A stretch of 64,000 nucleotides of DNA from Stictocephala bisonia. Taxonomy: Eukaryota > Arthropoda > Insecta > Hemiptera > Membracidae. Location: contig JAQJVL010000282.1 of assembly GCA_035578905.1 (NCBI GenBank), positions 989,001 through 1,053,000 on the forward strand. The letters run 5' to 3'. Position numbers and translations under genes: made by a program. Positions 21,983 through 32,582 of the stretch are shown here, piece after piece; the stretch's first letter is position 1, and the number at the start of each line of letters is the position of its first letter. The notes under the pieces were generated by a model. It saw only the letters and a list, made by a program, of their open reading frames with translations, did no database searches and had not been told where the DNA came from.

Positions 21983-22674
21983 TAGGGATGGCAACAATAT
22001 ATCGATACTGTATATCGGAAATATCGATAATTACGTTTCGATATATCGACATATTAGTATCGTTATTTTCCTTCGATAATATCGGCAATATCTATATTTT
22101 GGTCCGATATATCATTTCACTAAATATTGACGTCATTTTCCCCACTCAAAATCATGTCATTAAAAAAAAAACTTAAATTGCCTCTTATGCGTACAAAACA
22201 TGCATTGATATAATAAAGTAATAAAGTTTTTTTACGTGAGGTTAATGCACTTAAATGTAGTTTATTGTAGACCAGTGGGTGGAACGGGTAAATGAAGTTG
22301 TGTTGAGTTGGCAACACTGACTATAGGATGCATATCCAGTCGTCTTCCTAACCATTAATTACATTCCCCTTTTGTAATTAACATAATAATAAAAGATATA
22401 ATTATTCTTATTTTGATTTTTTTCATTCAACCCCACAGACCACAGATTGTTTCGTGTAAATAATTGTAATTCATTTTAACATTCAGTAGTTATTCTAAAC
22501 AGTGACAGCTAAACAAGAGTGTATTTTTGGACATGACATAAGAGTTAGTGCATAATTTTAAACAGATAAATCGTTTACCGATATATCTTTCGATATTATC
22601 GTTATATCGATGTTTGGTTTGCGATATATCGGTAGTTCGATATAATTATATGTTGAAAATATTTGTAATCCCTA
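21983..22674 (+). mobile_element. hAT MITE with perfect 8-bp target duplication (692 bp)
   Basis: gtgatacc occurs at 21975-21982 and 22675-22682. The element starts tagggatggcaacaata and ends in the mirror-type tgtaatcccta. Both sub-terminal regions are packed with atatcgata-type palindromic motifs (about 21995-22100 and 22570-22640). The interior (22150-22560) is AT-rich and noncoding, so it must rely on a transposase supplied elsewhere. Confidence 0.85.
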
Positions 22675-22682
22675 GTGATACC

Positions 22683-23887
22683 TCGTGCCATACGCTGGAA
22701 AAAATAAAAAAATTTTCCAAATCTTGAACTTGGCCGAAAATAAGTATGACTATTTTGAAAGAGAGTTGGAGTTTGCTCTTCCTCTAACCGACACTTTGGC
22801 ACAAGTTGAACGAGTTCTTTTTTTCACTAATGAAAAATGTCTGGACATCCGTTCGGAATAGATTGTCAGTGGAGAAGGTCGATATTATTCTGAGCATCAA
22901 AGTTAACAGTGACATGTACTGAATTTTTTAAGCCATTAAAAGCAATTGTTCTTTACTTAAAAAAGTAATCTCTCCAGAAAAATATGAGTGGTTTCAGCCT
23001 TCAACCCGTACAACTAGTACAAGTGATGCCTAAACATTTTCAGTTTCATGATAAGGAGATTTACGACAATTTATTGAATTTGGCCAACTTAAACTTTAAG
23101 AAATATTTTTTTTATGTACACAAAAATGTTTGTTTGTAGGCTATGTATTACTCTGAAATCTTGAAATAAATTATGGTTGTAATATTAGTACAGTATTAAA
23201 TATCGCAATGCCGTTTGAAAATCCTCCCACAACCTTCACTTTTCATCTTGCATAGTCTTCTGTATGTCAAATCCAATTTAGAAAAAATTCTTTTACAACA
23301 ACCATTCCCACTTGCACTTCACAAGGAATTCTCAAATGCTCCAATATCCTATTCATAGAACAAGTTTTTTTGAAAGATCTCCGTTTTATACTTGCTTAAA
23401 GATTTACAACCATCTGCCATTTTCCATAAAGAAAGAAGAATCACCTCTCAAATTGAAAACACTTGCAAAGGAGTATCTTCTTTCACATTGTTTTTATAGT
23501 GTACCGGAATATTTGGCTTCCTCTTCAAGATCTTAGAAGTGTCTGGTCTCACTGCTGGCAAATTATTATTAACAAATAAGAGACAGTTTATAAGTTATTA
23601 TAATATGCTATATGTTTTTAATGTTTATTTTTTATATTTAACTTGTAATTAACAACTGTATACTTAGTGAACTATGTAAAATGTACATTGACAAGTCTTT
23701 GCCAGAGCACTTGTGCTTGTGAGGCGTTTTGTGACACTTAAATAAATAAATATAATTTTCTCAATTTAACAACCCAAATCGCATATAATAAAATTCATAA
23801 ACGATAGTTTACGACCCCCCCCTCCACCAGACCCCCATGTATATCTGGCGTCCGTATTTTACTATGAAGATTTATGGCAACCCTAAC
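22683..23887 (+). mobile_element. hAT-family copy B, left end missing, interrupted
   Basis: Second copy of the family at 9392-10238. It shares the broken dimerisation domain (22715-22900: FERELEFALPL, AQVERV, NEKCLDIRSE), a ttcagccttcaacccgtaca block, aaatcgcatataataaaatt and the right end atggcaaccctaac (to about 23887). Between about 23210 and 23752 it is interrupted by a non-LTR retrotransposon 3' end. Its left terminus is not found beside the MITE. Confidence 0.6.
23270..23752 (+). mobile_element. Non-LTR retrotransposon 3' end, 5'-truncated
   Basis: An open frame (about 23312-23536) ends like the polymerase C-terminus of jockey/CR1-type elements: THRTSFF.., FYTCLKIYNHLPFSIK, LKTLAKEYLLSHCFYSVPEYL. 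About 200 bp of 3' UTR follow, ending ggcgttttgtgacacttaa and an (AAAT)n tail (to about 23752). It sits within hAT copy B and is therefore younger than that copy. Confidence 0.65.
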
Positions 23888-24925
23888 TATAACCCATTAT
23901 AATTATAAACACGAATATCATTATAAAAATAAATAAACAGTGTTGGGCTATCTACTTCCCAGCGGTGGCTCTGCAATTTTGGAAACGGCCGCCTGTGGGG
24001 GGTTGTTCCGCTCCATTTAAAATGTCCAAAACATGGTTTTTACATTTCAATGATTCGGTTTCGTTATAACGATCATATCACAACACTTCATTTGATATGT
24101 GAAGAACGGTTCTAATGAATCATCATTTGATTTTTGTTCAATTTTGATTATTTAAAACATTTTTTACATTTACATATGCATAACTTTAAATGTTAGTCCT
24201 GAAATTTTTAAGTAAATCACTCATAATATTAAATTATGGTCTACTAAATTGGACCTTTATAACTATAGTAATTATAAAAGTAAACATGAACCATAGAGCT
24301 GAAATAGAACATGTTTGGTCCGCTGACGCCAGCTGAAGGTCCGGCCTCCTTACGAGGCGTTCAGTGACAGATCGTAATGGACGATTGTTTACGGAGCATT
24401 TGTATTTTTGTATTTGTTATAATTAAACTAGTATTTAAAAGAAAACATTTCAAACATGTTAAGTGTTGGAAAGTTAAACTATTAAAACGTATATTAGGCT
24501 AATATCAACAATATTATATGTCGTAAATATTTATAAGTCCGTTAATAACTTTAATTGAAATAAAGTAACTATGGACTATATACTTCTTATCACGGTATCT
24601 GAAAAAGATACCATGCTTCTTATTGTGACTTAGAAAAAATATTTGTGTGATTTCCACTTCTGTTAAAATTCATATCACTTTTATTTCTCGTTTAAATTTG
24701 TTCAAAAGAAATCATTTCTGTTTGACATTTTTATTTAAAGAACATTTTTATGGCGAAATGAGAGAGACAACTATTCACCATTTTATAATGCTTATAAATT
24801 AATAACTTCAACTGTAATTATTTATATAGTTTCTATTAGTGATTTAACGGACACAGGCTAATTTAAATGGGTTCCATATATTTATTACACCACAGTAGTT
24901 AAATAAAAACAACCATATAAGCCAC
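23888..24925. other. Intergenic, no gene seen
   Basis: Two GC-richer spots (23955-24010 and 24320-24410) carry no readable domain. The remainder is AT-rich. Confidence 0.5.
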
Positions 24926-26515
24926 TATAGTTCGAATAAAATAACTTTGGTACTGGCGGAACGCCCTCGCTCCACTGGTCTGAAATGACAAAACTCTGAG
25001 CTTTAATTTGCTGTCAAACTTAAAATAAGTAAGCAAAAATTTTCAAACTAATTTTATAGTGTCCACCAGTTTATATTCTTTAAGGAAAAATTATGCCGGA
25101 GATTTTTCTTGAGCTAAATTGCTTTTTATAGCGATATTTGTATTTAAAAACACGGTTTTATGAGTGAAATTGGGCGTGAGTCGTCTTCAACCTGTCACTG
25201 TAGCAAAAATAATAATAATAAAATAATTTCTTGTGGATGGATAACAGTTTGATTCATTGTGATTAGTTTGGTAAAAGTCTCATTTAATAATTCAAACAGG
25301 TTAATGAGAAATTAATTTTTTTGTAAAACCTTGCAAACTCGGAAACGAAAAACGCTAGACAAAATTTATTTTAGCAATCATTAACTGTGTTATTTATATA
25401 TAGTTAAAATAATACTGTGGTACTAATAAAACATGCGGAAAAATAATGAAGAGTTGATGAAGTAAACTCATAGTTCGTTTACATCGAGGCTGTGTCGGAC
25501 GCGTAAGGTATACTCTGCTCAAGGGAAAGTGTAGACTGAATATTCAGTCCAAGCGTAAAACGAATTCCGATCGACGATATTTCCAGATAAGAAATGTTTC
25601 TCCAGTAAGAAATAAGGTAAGTTAGTTGACTTTTGACTTTGAGGTGTGTTCGTGTTCAGTTCTTTATCGATTTGACAGTGCTTAGTATAGTTTAATCACT
25701 AGTTTGTTTTTATTACAATTATTTAGTTTTAGTGATGTAACACGTTTTTATTTATTTAGATGTGACAATAATGCTATAGGATTCAGTGTGTATATAATTA
25801 TCAGTGTTTATTGCAATTATAATATTTAGGCTCTTTCAAATTTTAGGAAGTGTTCTATTAGTACAGTAGTTGACAAGAAATGTTTGCAATGGAAGAGGCA
25901 AGAGCTGAGCCAGTGACTGTACATTGTGCGTGTGGTATCACTGCCGCCTTGTTGACAATCGAGTTTTGAAAACTTCTGAATCTTTCTTCCTAATTCAAGA
26001 AAATTCTATTTAATACGAGATTACGATTTTAGTGTCACTTAAATAACACAATTAATTTGTGTTTAAAGAAATTTTATCTAGCGTTTGTCATTATCAAATT
26101 TACAAAGGTTTACAAAAAAATTAATTTCTCATTAATCTGTTTGAATTATTAAATGAGACTTATACCAAACTAATCACAATGAATCAAACTGTCATCCATC
26201 CACAAGAAATTATTTTATTATTATTACTCTCGCTACAGTAACAGGTTAAAGACGACTCACGCGCAATTTCAATCATAAAACCGTGTTCTTAAACACAAAT
26301 ATCACAATAAAAAAGCAAATTAGTTTAAGCAAAATATCCAGCATAATTTTTTCTTAAAGAATATAACATGGTGGACACTATACAAGTAGTTTGAAAATTA
26401 TTGCTTACTTATTTTAAGTTTGACAGCAAATGAAAGCTCAGAGTTTTGTCATTTCAGACCAGTGGTGCGTGGCCGTTCCGCCAGTACCAAAGTTATTTTA
26501 TTCGGACTATAAATT
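24926..26515. repeat. Large imperfect inverted repeat, arms about 470 bp
   Basis: The left arm (24926 to about 25397) and right arm (about 26037-26515) are reverse complements over their full length with scattered changes. Examples: aataaaataactttggtact at left is mirrored at 26485-26505, and ttgtggatgga at left is mirrored at 26195-26205. The spacer (25398-26036) has no long open frame; it contains AAATAAG|GTAAGTTAG (about 25617) and a ttgcaattataatatttag stretch resembling an intron boundary. It could be an old foldback or long-TIR transposon, or an inverted duplication. No target duplication was recognised. Confidence 0.75.
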
Positions 26516-27055
26516 GTTTTCCGCACTCTTCTAAACACCCCTAAAACATAAGTAAACATATCGCACGGAGTCTAGAAAAGTACTTAAGGTGGATCCGTAG
26601 GTAAAAATTAACTCATCTTATTTTATAAGCAAGAATGGGAAAGACTCGTTGCGTGGGAAAGTCTGGCAGTGGAAAATGTTTCTAGGACTGCAGGCATATC
26701 GGGCCCTCCACCCGTCCCCTGCCTATCACCGCTCAGCGAGCTCGAGGTCGGACCTTCGCCGGTGTACACTATACAGGGCTGTCGACTTCCTAGCAGTCTC
26801 TTGGCAACCGGGAAACGGTCTTCTGAAGCGAACCAAACTTGGCTCGACTCTTGAAATACGGACGTTGTATAAATAGAACCGATTTTGCTTTTTTTTTATT
26901 TTCAATCATGAATATAATGACTACCATAATTTTAAAATATTATTAAATTCGCCATTGTTACAAAAAATATGGCTCCTGTAAAACAAGTTGTATCCGATTC
27001 TGAAATAAAAATATCCTTAATTCATCATCTGGTACAATAGTATTAGATATTCATT
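26516..27055. other. Intergenic with a GC-rich patch
   Basis: 26640-26860 is GC-rich, with overlapping open frames of about 60-75 codons on plus but no recognisable domain. It may be a 5' UTR or old exon. Confidence 0.4.
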
Positions 27056-27420
27056 ATTCATTCTAAGACTTCGATCGTAGAGATATGGGCGAATATGAGT
27101 GATGAATGTAGATGAAACAGTATAGTCATTGTTACTATCTGAGTTCGACTTAGCTCAGGAAGGACTATTTTTTAATAGCCCAATAGCCAGATCAATAATG
27201 GGACCTACAGCTTTACGTGGAATTCGAACCACGTAGTGTTGGTCTGGTTTTCAGCTAACTTACAAGTCTGACACTCAGTTCTCTTCCCTACTCAACACAT
27301 GAACCTTGAATACCATCCAAATGGACACTCCAGACTTCTCTAGTATTGGTCCATGTCGATGGCAACCATTGAGCGGGCGCCGTGTTGGTATTAAGAGGAC
27401 CGAGTATAGAGCCTATCGTC
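27056..27420 (-). repeat. SINE family copy, minus orientation
   Basis: Closely related to 37275-37625 across its length: gacctacagctttacgtgga, tattggtctg-like and gcaaccattgagcggg.gc. In the reverse complement a B-box-like gtggttcgaattccac is present. The cactc / gtcattgtta portion also occurs at 40.6 kb. It reads as a tRNA-derived SINE or a SINE-like composite. Confidence 0.5.
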
Positions 27421-27547
27421 TACAATCTCCACAACACTTGTCCCAAGTAGCTGCATTACAGCACTGCGCCATCAGTGCCAACAATTCGGATATTAGACCT
27501 TTCCAAGTCTTTTCAGCAACCCTGTATGCGAGTAATACAAGGTATTT

Positions 27548-27625
27548 TAACAGTTTTATTTATTTATTATTATTTTTTTATTGAAAATTACTAAAGCTAA
27601 CCTTGCAAAACGCCTAAAATCATCA
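27548..27625 (-). repeat. Non-LTR retrotransposon 3' tail
   Basis: On minus it reads ggcgttttgcaaggttagc then an A/T-rich (AATA)n tail, similar to the tail of the element ending at 23752. Only the last ~80 bp are present. Confidence 0.4.
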
Positions 27626-27970
27626 TATATTCGAAAAGTGATTTAATCATCAGTTGGAGGGTTATAAAATACATAAATATACAGACAGAGGATAACAAAA
27701 CGTCTTAGGACCCATATTTGGAGGAACTTTTTTATTTTGACTCAATGCACTACATCCTTAAGTTTGGTAACATAATTTAAGTATACCCTCTATAATGATC
27801 CTTATAATGAATAAATAATTAACATTGGGTCTTTATTTCTAAATTATTTCTTGTCAATTCAATTTGTCTGACTTAATAGTAGTAACTTATGTCTACATAA
27901 TTTTCATCTTTAGCTCTGATTTTTCGCAATAAATAATTTAATTATGTACATAACCTTAACTAGTAGAAGG

Positions 27971-28021
27971 TTAGTTTAGGTTAGGTTGGGTTAGGTTGGG
28001 TTAGGTTAGGTTAGGTTGGGT
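27971..28021 (+). repeat. Interstitial TTAGG-type telomere repeat
   Basis: About ten tandem pentamers, mixing ttagg and ttggg, form a 50-bp block. (TTAGG)n is the telomere repeat of most insects. The block is short and impure, so it looks like an internal relic rather than a chromosome end. Confidence 0.8.
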
Positions 28022-29120
28022 CCCTTAAATTTCTCATTGGGACCCAAAACTGTCACACGTAATTATGTGGGTTAGTAACTTATTATTTGAGTAGCACAAC
28101 TAACCATTTCGAGATGAACCAGTTGTAATCCTTCAATGTTTGTGTTACTTTTCTCTGGCCTAATTTTAACAAAATATTCCGACTTTAAAATAAACGTAAA
28201 ATTCTTGTTAATTAGTTTCCCGTGGCGAGAAACCTAAAAAGTAATTTTTATAAGTATATAATCAATTCAGAGTACGAAAGGAGCTTTTTTGATAATCTGG
28301 GTTCTTAAAGTCCGGCTTACACCACCGACAAAACTCGGTGACGAACTGGTAATGTAAGTGATACTTTGTGTTCAATTGCCGATAGTGACCTTGAGATATA
28401 TATAACTATGATATCCGTTGAAATTTCTGGTAAATAGATAGGTATTTGATTTACCTATGTATGATACGATCCTAAGACAGAAATTTGTTTGTCTTTCTAT
28501 TTATTCTCTGTGTATGGTCCTGCCCTGAGAGATTGTCTTGTGCTTGAATTTATTTTTGTAGGCTTATAGCGAAGATAAATTCACAATCCATACTCATTTA
28601 CTCAATCTTGATGAGATGAGTTGTATGTAATTGACAAGTAATAGATAATGAATTAAAATAAATGACTATTTACTAATTAAAATAAATAAAACTATTAATA
28701 ATAACCACTAAGACATATTCTCATACTATAAAACCTGCGGCCAGGTAACCACGTACCTCCATTAACTGATACAATATTTGATCCTACACAAACGTATCCA
28801 TTCAGAACTCCTAACGACTTCTCACATTAGAACTGAATCATTAAATTGGCTAGTTCAGGTACGTTGCCGGCCTAACGTCTGCCTGTGGGAATGTCAGTTC
28901 CTTGGTCCTTTTCCAGATCAGCGGAGCGAGGCCAATCTTATCCTCGCCACGGTCTGTGCGGCTAAACGTCTCTGGGGGCCAGGAGACGACGGTAGGTGGT
29001 AGAGCATGGCGCGGTGATTGGCAACGAAGGATGGACTTCCTTGGCCGTTGATTGCAAGAAATCGAACCGTGACAACGATGGGAGCTTTTACAACGACTTC
29101 ATAAACCTAACGAACTGTCA
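28022..29120. other. Intergenic, no gene called
   Basis: 28850-29060 is GC-rich with a 74-codon open frame (28778-29002) lacking known motifs. The rest is AT-rich. The patch may be part of an older retroelement continuing into the RT fragment that follows. Confidence 0.4.
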
Positions 29121-29216
29121 GTTCCGGAAGGATTCATAAATTGGCCGGCTCATGTCATGTACTAAGTGGTTCCTCAAGGGTCCATCTTAGCACCTCAATT
29201 ATATATGCCCATAGTT
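29121..29216 (+). pseudogene. Reverse transcriptase fragment (PQGS motif)
   Basis: On plus about 29160-29215 reads VVPQGSILAPQLYMPI after an in-frame stop. This is the GVPQGSILGPLLFL motif of non-LTR reverse transcriptases. No other RT blocks are readable next to it, so it is a small dead fragment. Confidence 0.6.
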
Positions 29217-29217
29217 G

Positions 29218-29261
29218 TTCTTTCTTTATAGTTCTTGTGAGAAAGAACTATAAAGAAAGAA
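29218..29261. repeat. Perfect inverted repeat, 19-bp arms
   Basis: ttctttctttatagttctt (29218-29236), spacer gtgaga, then its exact reverse complement (29243-29261). Confidence 0.9.
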
Positions 29262-30034
29262 TGATTTATTTTTTTAATTCAAAGGGAGTAAGTAAATATA
29301 TTACTCATTCCACTCATAACAGTAGTGCCATTGACTGTAGAAACATACAGACAGGCAAAAAAGTAATCGTTAGACTACGTCTGTGTTGCTATCTAACGGT
29401 GAATTGTTTTAAATAAGAGTTTGGACGACTGTTTTGCGTAATATCAGCTCAGCTACTTGTTACTTTAATTACTTAAACGTATGCTGAAGATAAACAGAGA
29501 GGGGAAGACCGCTGGTGTGTGGATAGTACAAAAAATAATTTCATAGACAGTCAAACCTCTTTTTGTTTCTATGGTCAAAGGTAGTGGTGTTTTTAGTTGC
29601 CAAATTGCTGTTTCCATACCGCCAATAACCCGCAATTTTTATTATAAAAATGTATCAATAAACTATATTTTGAAGCATATTTTTAGAAATCACAATGAAC
29701 AGATTCTATAGCATACTAAAAATGTTCAAAAGACCGTATTTCAATCACGATAGGGATGTATAAACGCTGGACGTACGATACGCTAATCGTTCGGCCTTTG
29801 CTTCCAACTTAGATTTACATTGAAATGTTGTGAACTTGACCGGTTATGCTTGTTGAGAGGATTATGAAGTTAATATGAAGTTGTAGTCTATGAAGTTTAA
29901 AAAATGGAATTGAATTTTTTTATATTAATTATTTTCTAAACTAGAAGTTGAACAGTTTGGTTGTTTTTGGTTCATTTGACAGTAATAATCTGACAAGTGC
30001 GATAGCCCGGGAGAGGCAAGAAGAGTTAAGAGTT
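29262..30034. other. AT-rich intergenic, nothing recognised
   Basis: No gene or clear repeat. Confidence 0.5.
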
Positions 30035-30470
30035 TGCAGAGGCTGTTGTCCATGTTGGTTTTAATCCCATAAGAACTATGTTTCGAAACTATTTTCTAAC
30101 CGGATATACGATCATGCGTATCCAAACTAAAGAGTTATATTTAAAGGATTTTTTTCTAAACAAATTGCATTTTATCAAGAATAAAATTACACGTTGGAAT
30201 TGCTTTGCCAATTCCTAATTTGTTTTATAGAAAAAATATAAAAAATATTTAGTTTGAAGTTTTTATTTTCACCTATTTTTCAAAACTATGCGTAGACTAT
30301 GTATTCAAAATATCAAAAGCAAACCCAACTCGCAATATGATAACGTCTAAAATGACACCTCATACACAACTTTTGGTCAGTAAATAAAGAAAAAAATATG
30401 GATTTGCAAATAACATTCTTATTATGGGATTAAAACCAACACAGCCGACAGCTTCTGCAGACTCATAACA
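30035..30470 (+). mobile_element. MITE with ~35-bp inverted ends (copy 1)
   Basis: Starts tgcagaggctgttgtccatg, with ttggttttaatcccataaga following. The right end is the mirror, gggattaaaaccaacacagc then cgacagcttctgcaga. The interior is AT-rich and noncoding. The copy at 54425-54862 is the same family in inverted orientation. The superfamily is unknown; I could not fix a target duplication. Confidence 0.72.
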
Positions 30471-30775
30471 AATGAATGCCCCCATTCGTCATATGGTACT
30501 CGCTAGGTAGATTGTCACTTTGTTCAATACCAGTCCAGTCCATTGGTCCTGCTGCCGGAACTCTGGTTCGTGGCTGCAAATTCGGTTTCTGGCCACAATT
30601 TCCGCATCGCCTGATTCCGTTAAACCGCTCGAACAGATAATGAGATTTCCCTTGCTCAGTCCAGCGCACTCTCCAGTCTGGACAAAATGGATTTTTCGTG
30701 TGACTCACCCTCCAGTCACGGATTTCGCCTAATGGAACCAATCATTGGGCGCACACGCCAATTTCCAATTTATTT
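30471..30775 (-). promoter_or_regulatory. GC-rich island, possible promoter and first exon on minus
   Basis: On minus, CCCAATGATTGG (two CCAAT-type boxes, about 30739-30750) is followed by CTGGAG|GGTGAGTCAC (about 30706-30712), a good donor context. A 92-codon frame on minus (30463-30741) has GNCG..P and other patches but no known domain. It could equally be a fragment of an old gene. Confidence 0.28.
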
Positions 30776-31530
30776 TTTTGTTTTGCAGTAAATGGAAGTA
30801 TAAATGAACACAGAAAACAAGATTATTTAGTGGTTCTGATATACATTTCCCTCGTTACACTTGCTCTGAGTGCTGAGTTCTCCCCAATCAGTTTGCAGTG
30901 TATCAGTTCATGCATTACATCGAGGAAGTGCCAAATTTACTGCTTTCAATACATATAAAGAAATATCTATTCAGATTAGACAATTTTTACTTTATAAATT
31001 AGGTTCATAAATATAAAAGCAGCACTCGCCTAAGTGAATTTTCTTGAGAACAATAAAAAATAGTTTGGTCTTAGCTATCTTCGTGAGGTAAAATATTTCA
31101 TTTGAATAACTTAATAACTCTTTTATTTGACCAAAATCAACATGTTACATGCATTAGTCTTGTCAACATTTGTGCTATAATTATATCACTTTTCACTATT
31201 AAAATATACTGTACACAATAACAACATAATAATAATAATTATTTCAACTTATCTCTGTCCTGTATTACATCACCTGTGTGAATTTGATAACACATCTAAC
31301 ACTCTTAAGCATGTAACCTCAAATTAATGTGGCAGATACGTAAAATCGTTACGTGTATTCATCACTTTACTGTTTGTACAATTGACATGATCTTCAGAAG
31401 AAGCCTGATTGTCTTTCGGCAGAATTAACAGGCGGTCCGTTAATAAAATTAACTTGATTGAAACATCTGGGTGAATGTAGTTTTTTAAATGTTTTAACTC
31501 TACAAACATTTCTCTGTCAGTTTGTACAGT
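30776..31530. other. AT-rich intergenic, nothing recognised
   Basis: No sustained frame with a motif. Confidence 0.5.
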
Positions 31531-32565
31531 TCACCTGATGTGTGTAACTAATGAACCTATTATCTGCCTGAATCCACCTGAGTGATATTGTCCAGAAATC
31601 ACATGTAAAATGTATGTTTGTGATATGTCTGTAGATCCACCAGATTGTCTATCTGTATAACCCACTTGATCGCAAAGTGTATGGCAGGTGGATACGTTCA
31701 TACCTTGTACAGTAATAATGTATGTTTGTGATATGTCTGTAGATCCACCAGATTGTCTATCTGTATAACCCACTTGATCGCAAAGTGTATGGCAGGTAGA
31801 AAGGTTCATACCTTGTACAGTAATAATGTATGTTTGTGATATGTCTGTAGATCCACCAGATTGTCTATCTGTATAACCCACTTGATCGCAAAGTGTATGG
31901 CAGGTAGAAACGTTCATACCTTGTACAGTAATAATGTATGTTTTTGATATGTCTGTAGATCCACCAGATTGTCTATCTGTATAACCCACTTGATCGCAAA
32001 GTGTATGGCAGGTAGAAAGGTTCATACCTTGTACAGTAATAATGTATGTTTGTGATATGTCTGTAGATCCACCAGATTGTCTATCTGTATAACCCACTTG
32101 ATCGCAAAGTGTATGGCAGGTAGAAACGTTCATACCTTGTACGGTAATAATGTATGTTTTTGATATGTCTGTAGATCCACCAGATTGTCTATCTGTATAA
32201 CCCACTTGATCGCAAAGTGTATGGCAGGTAGAAACGTTCATACCTTGTACAGTAATAATGTATGTTTGTGATATGTCTGTAGATCCACCAGATTGTCTAT
32301 CTGTATAACCCACTTGATCGCAAAGTGTATGGCAGGTTGATACGTTCATACCTTGTACAGTAATAATGTATGTTTGTGATATGTCTGTAGATCCACCAGA
32401 TTGTCTATCTGTATAACCCACTTGATCGCAAAGTGTATGGCAGGTGGATACGTTCATACCTTGTACAGTAATAATGTATGTTTGTGATATGTCTGTAGAT
32501 CCACCAGATTGTCTATCTGTATAACCCACTTGATCGCAAAGTGTATGGCAGGTGGATACGTTCAT
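31531..32565 (-). CDS. Open frame of nine 36-residue tandem repeats, unknown function
   Basis: I do not recognise this protein. The frame is 344 residues: nine copies of a 36-residue (108-bp) unit running from MN(V/L)STCHTLCDQVGYTD through RQSGGSTDIS(Q/K)TY to IITVQG, then a unique 25-residue C-terminus (LHVISGQYHSGGFRQ...). Each unit has two cysteines (CxxxC), an N-x-S glycosylation sequon and a strand-like YIITV. Between units the changes are few. By codon they are GTA/GTT/CTT, TCC/TCT/TCA, ACT/ACC and CAA/AAA, so three of the five variable sites are silent. In-frame sequence continues upstream for ten codons (NIIVIWCIITVQG) to a TAA, with no signal peptide. It may be a coding minisatellite, an internal exon, or a chance open frame kept open because 108 is divisible by 3. 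Confidence 0.4.
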   Translation of the reverse strand: MNVSTCHTLCDQVGYTDRQSGGSTDISQTYIITVQGMNVSTCHTLCDQVGYTDRQSGGSTDISQTYIITVQGMNVSTCHTLCDQVGYTDRQSGGSTDISQTYIITVQGMNVSTCHTLCDQVGYTDRQSGGSTDISKTYIITVQGMNVSTCHTLCDQVGYTDRQSGGSTDISQTYIITVQGMNLSTCHTLCDQVGYTDRQSGGSTDISKTYIITVQGMNVSTCHTLCDQVGYTDRQSGGSTDISQTYIITVQGMNLSTCHTLCDQVGYTDRQSGGSTDISQTYIITVQGMNVSTCHTLCDQVGYTDRQSGGSTDISQTYILHVISGQYHSGGFRQIIGSLVTHIR

Positions 32566-32582
32566 ACCTTGTACAGTAATAA
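31604..32582 (-). repeat. 108-bp tandem repeat array, nine copies
   Basis: Near-identical 108-bp units, with only about five variable sites seen across nine copies. Each unit on minus contains TACAAG|GTATGA, which fits a splice donor, and GGGTTATACAG|ATAGAC, which fits an acceptor, 51 bp apart. The array is flanked by AT-rich unique sequence. Confidence 0.95.
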
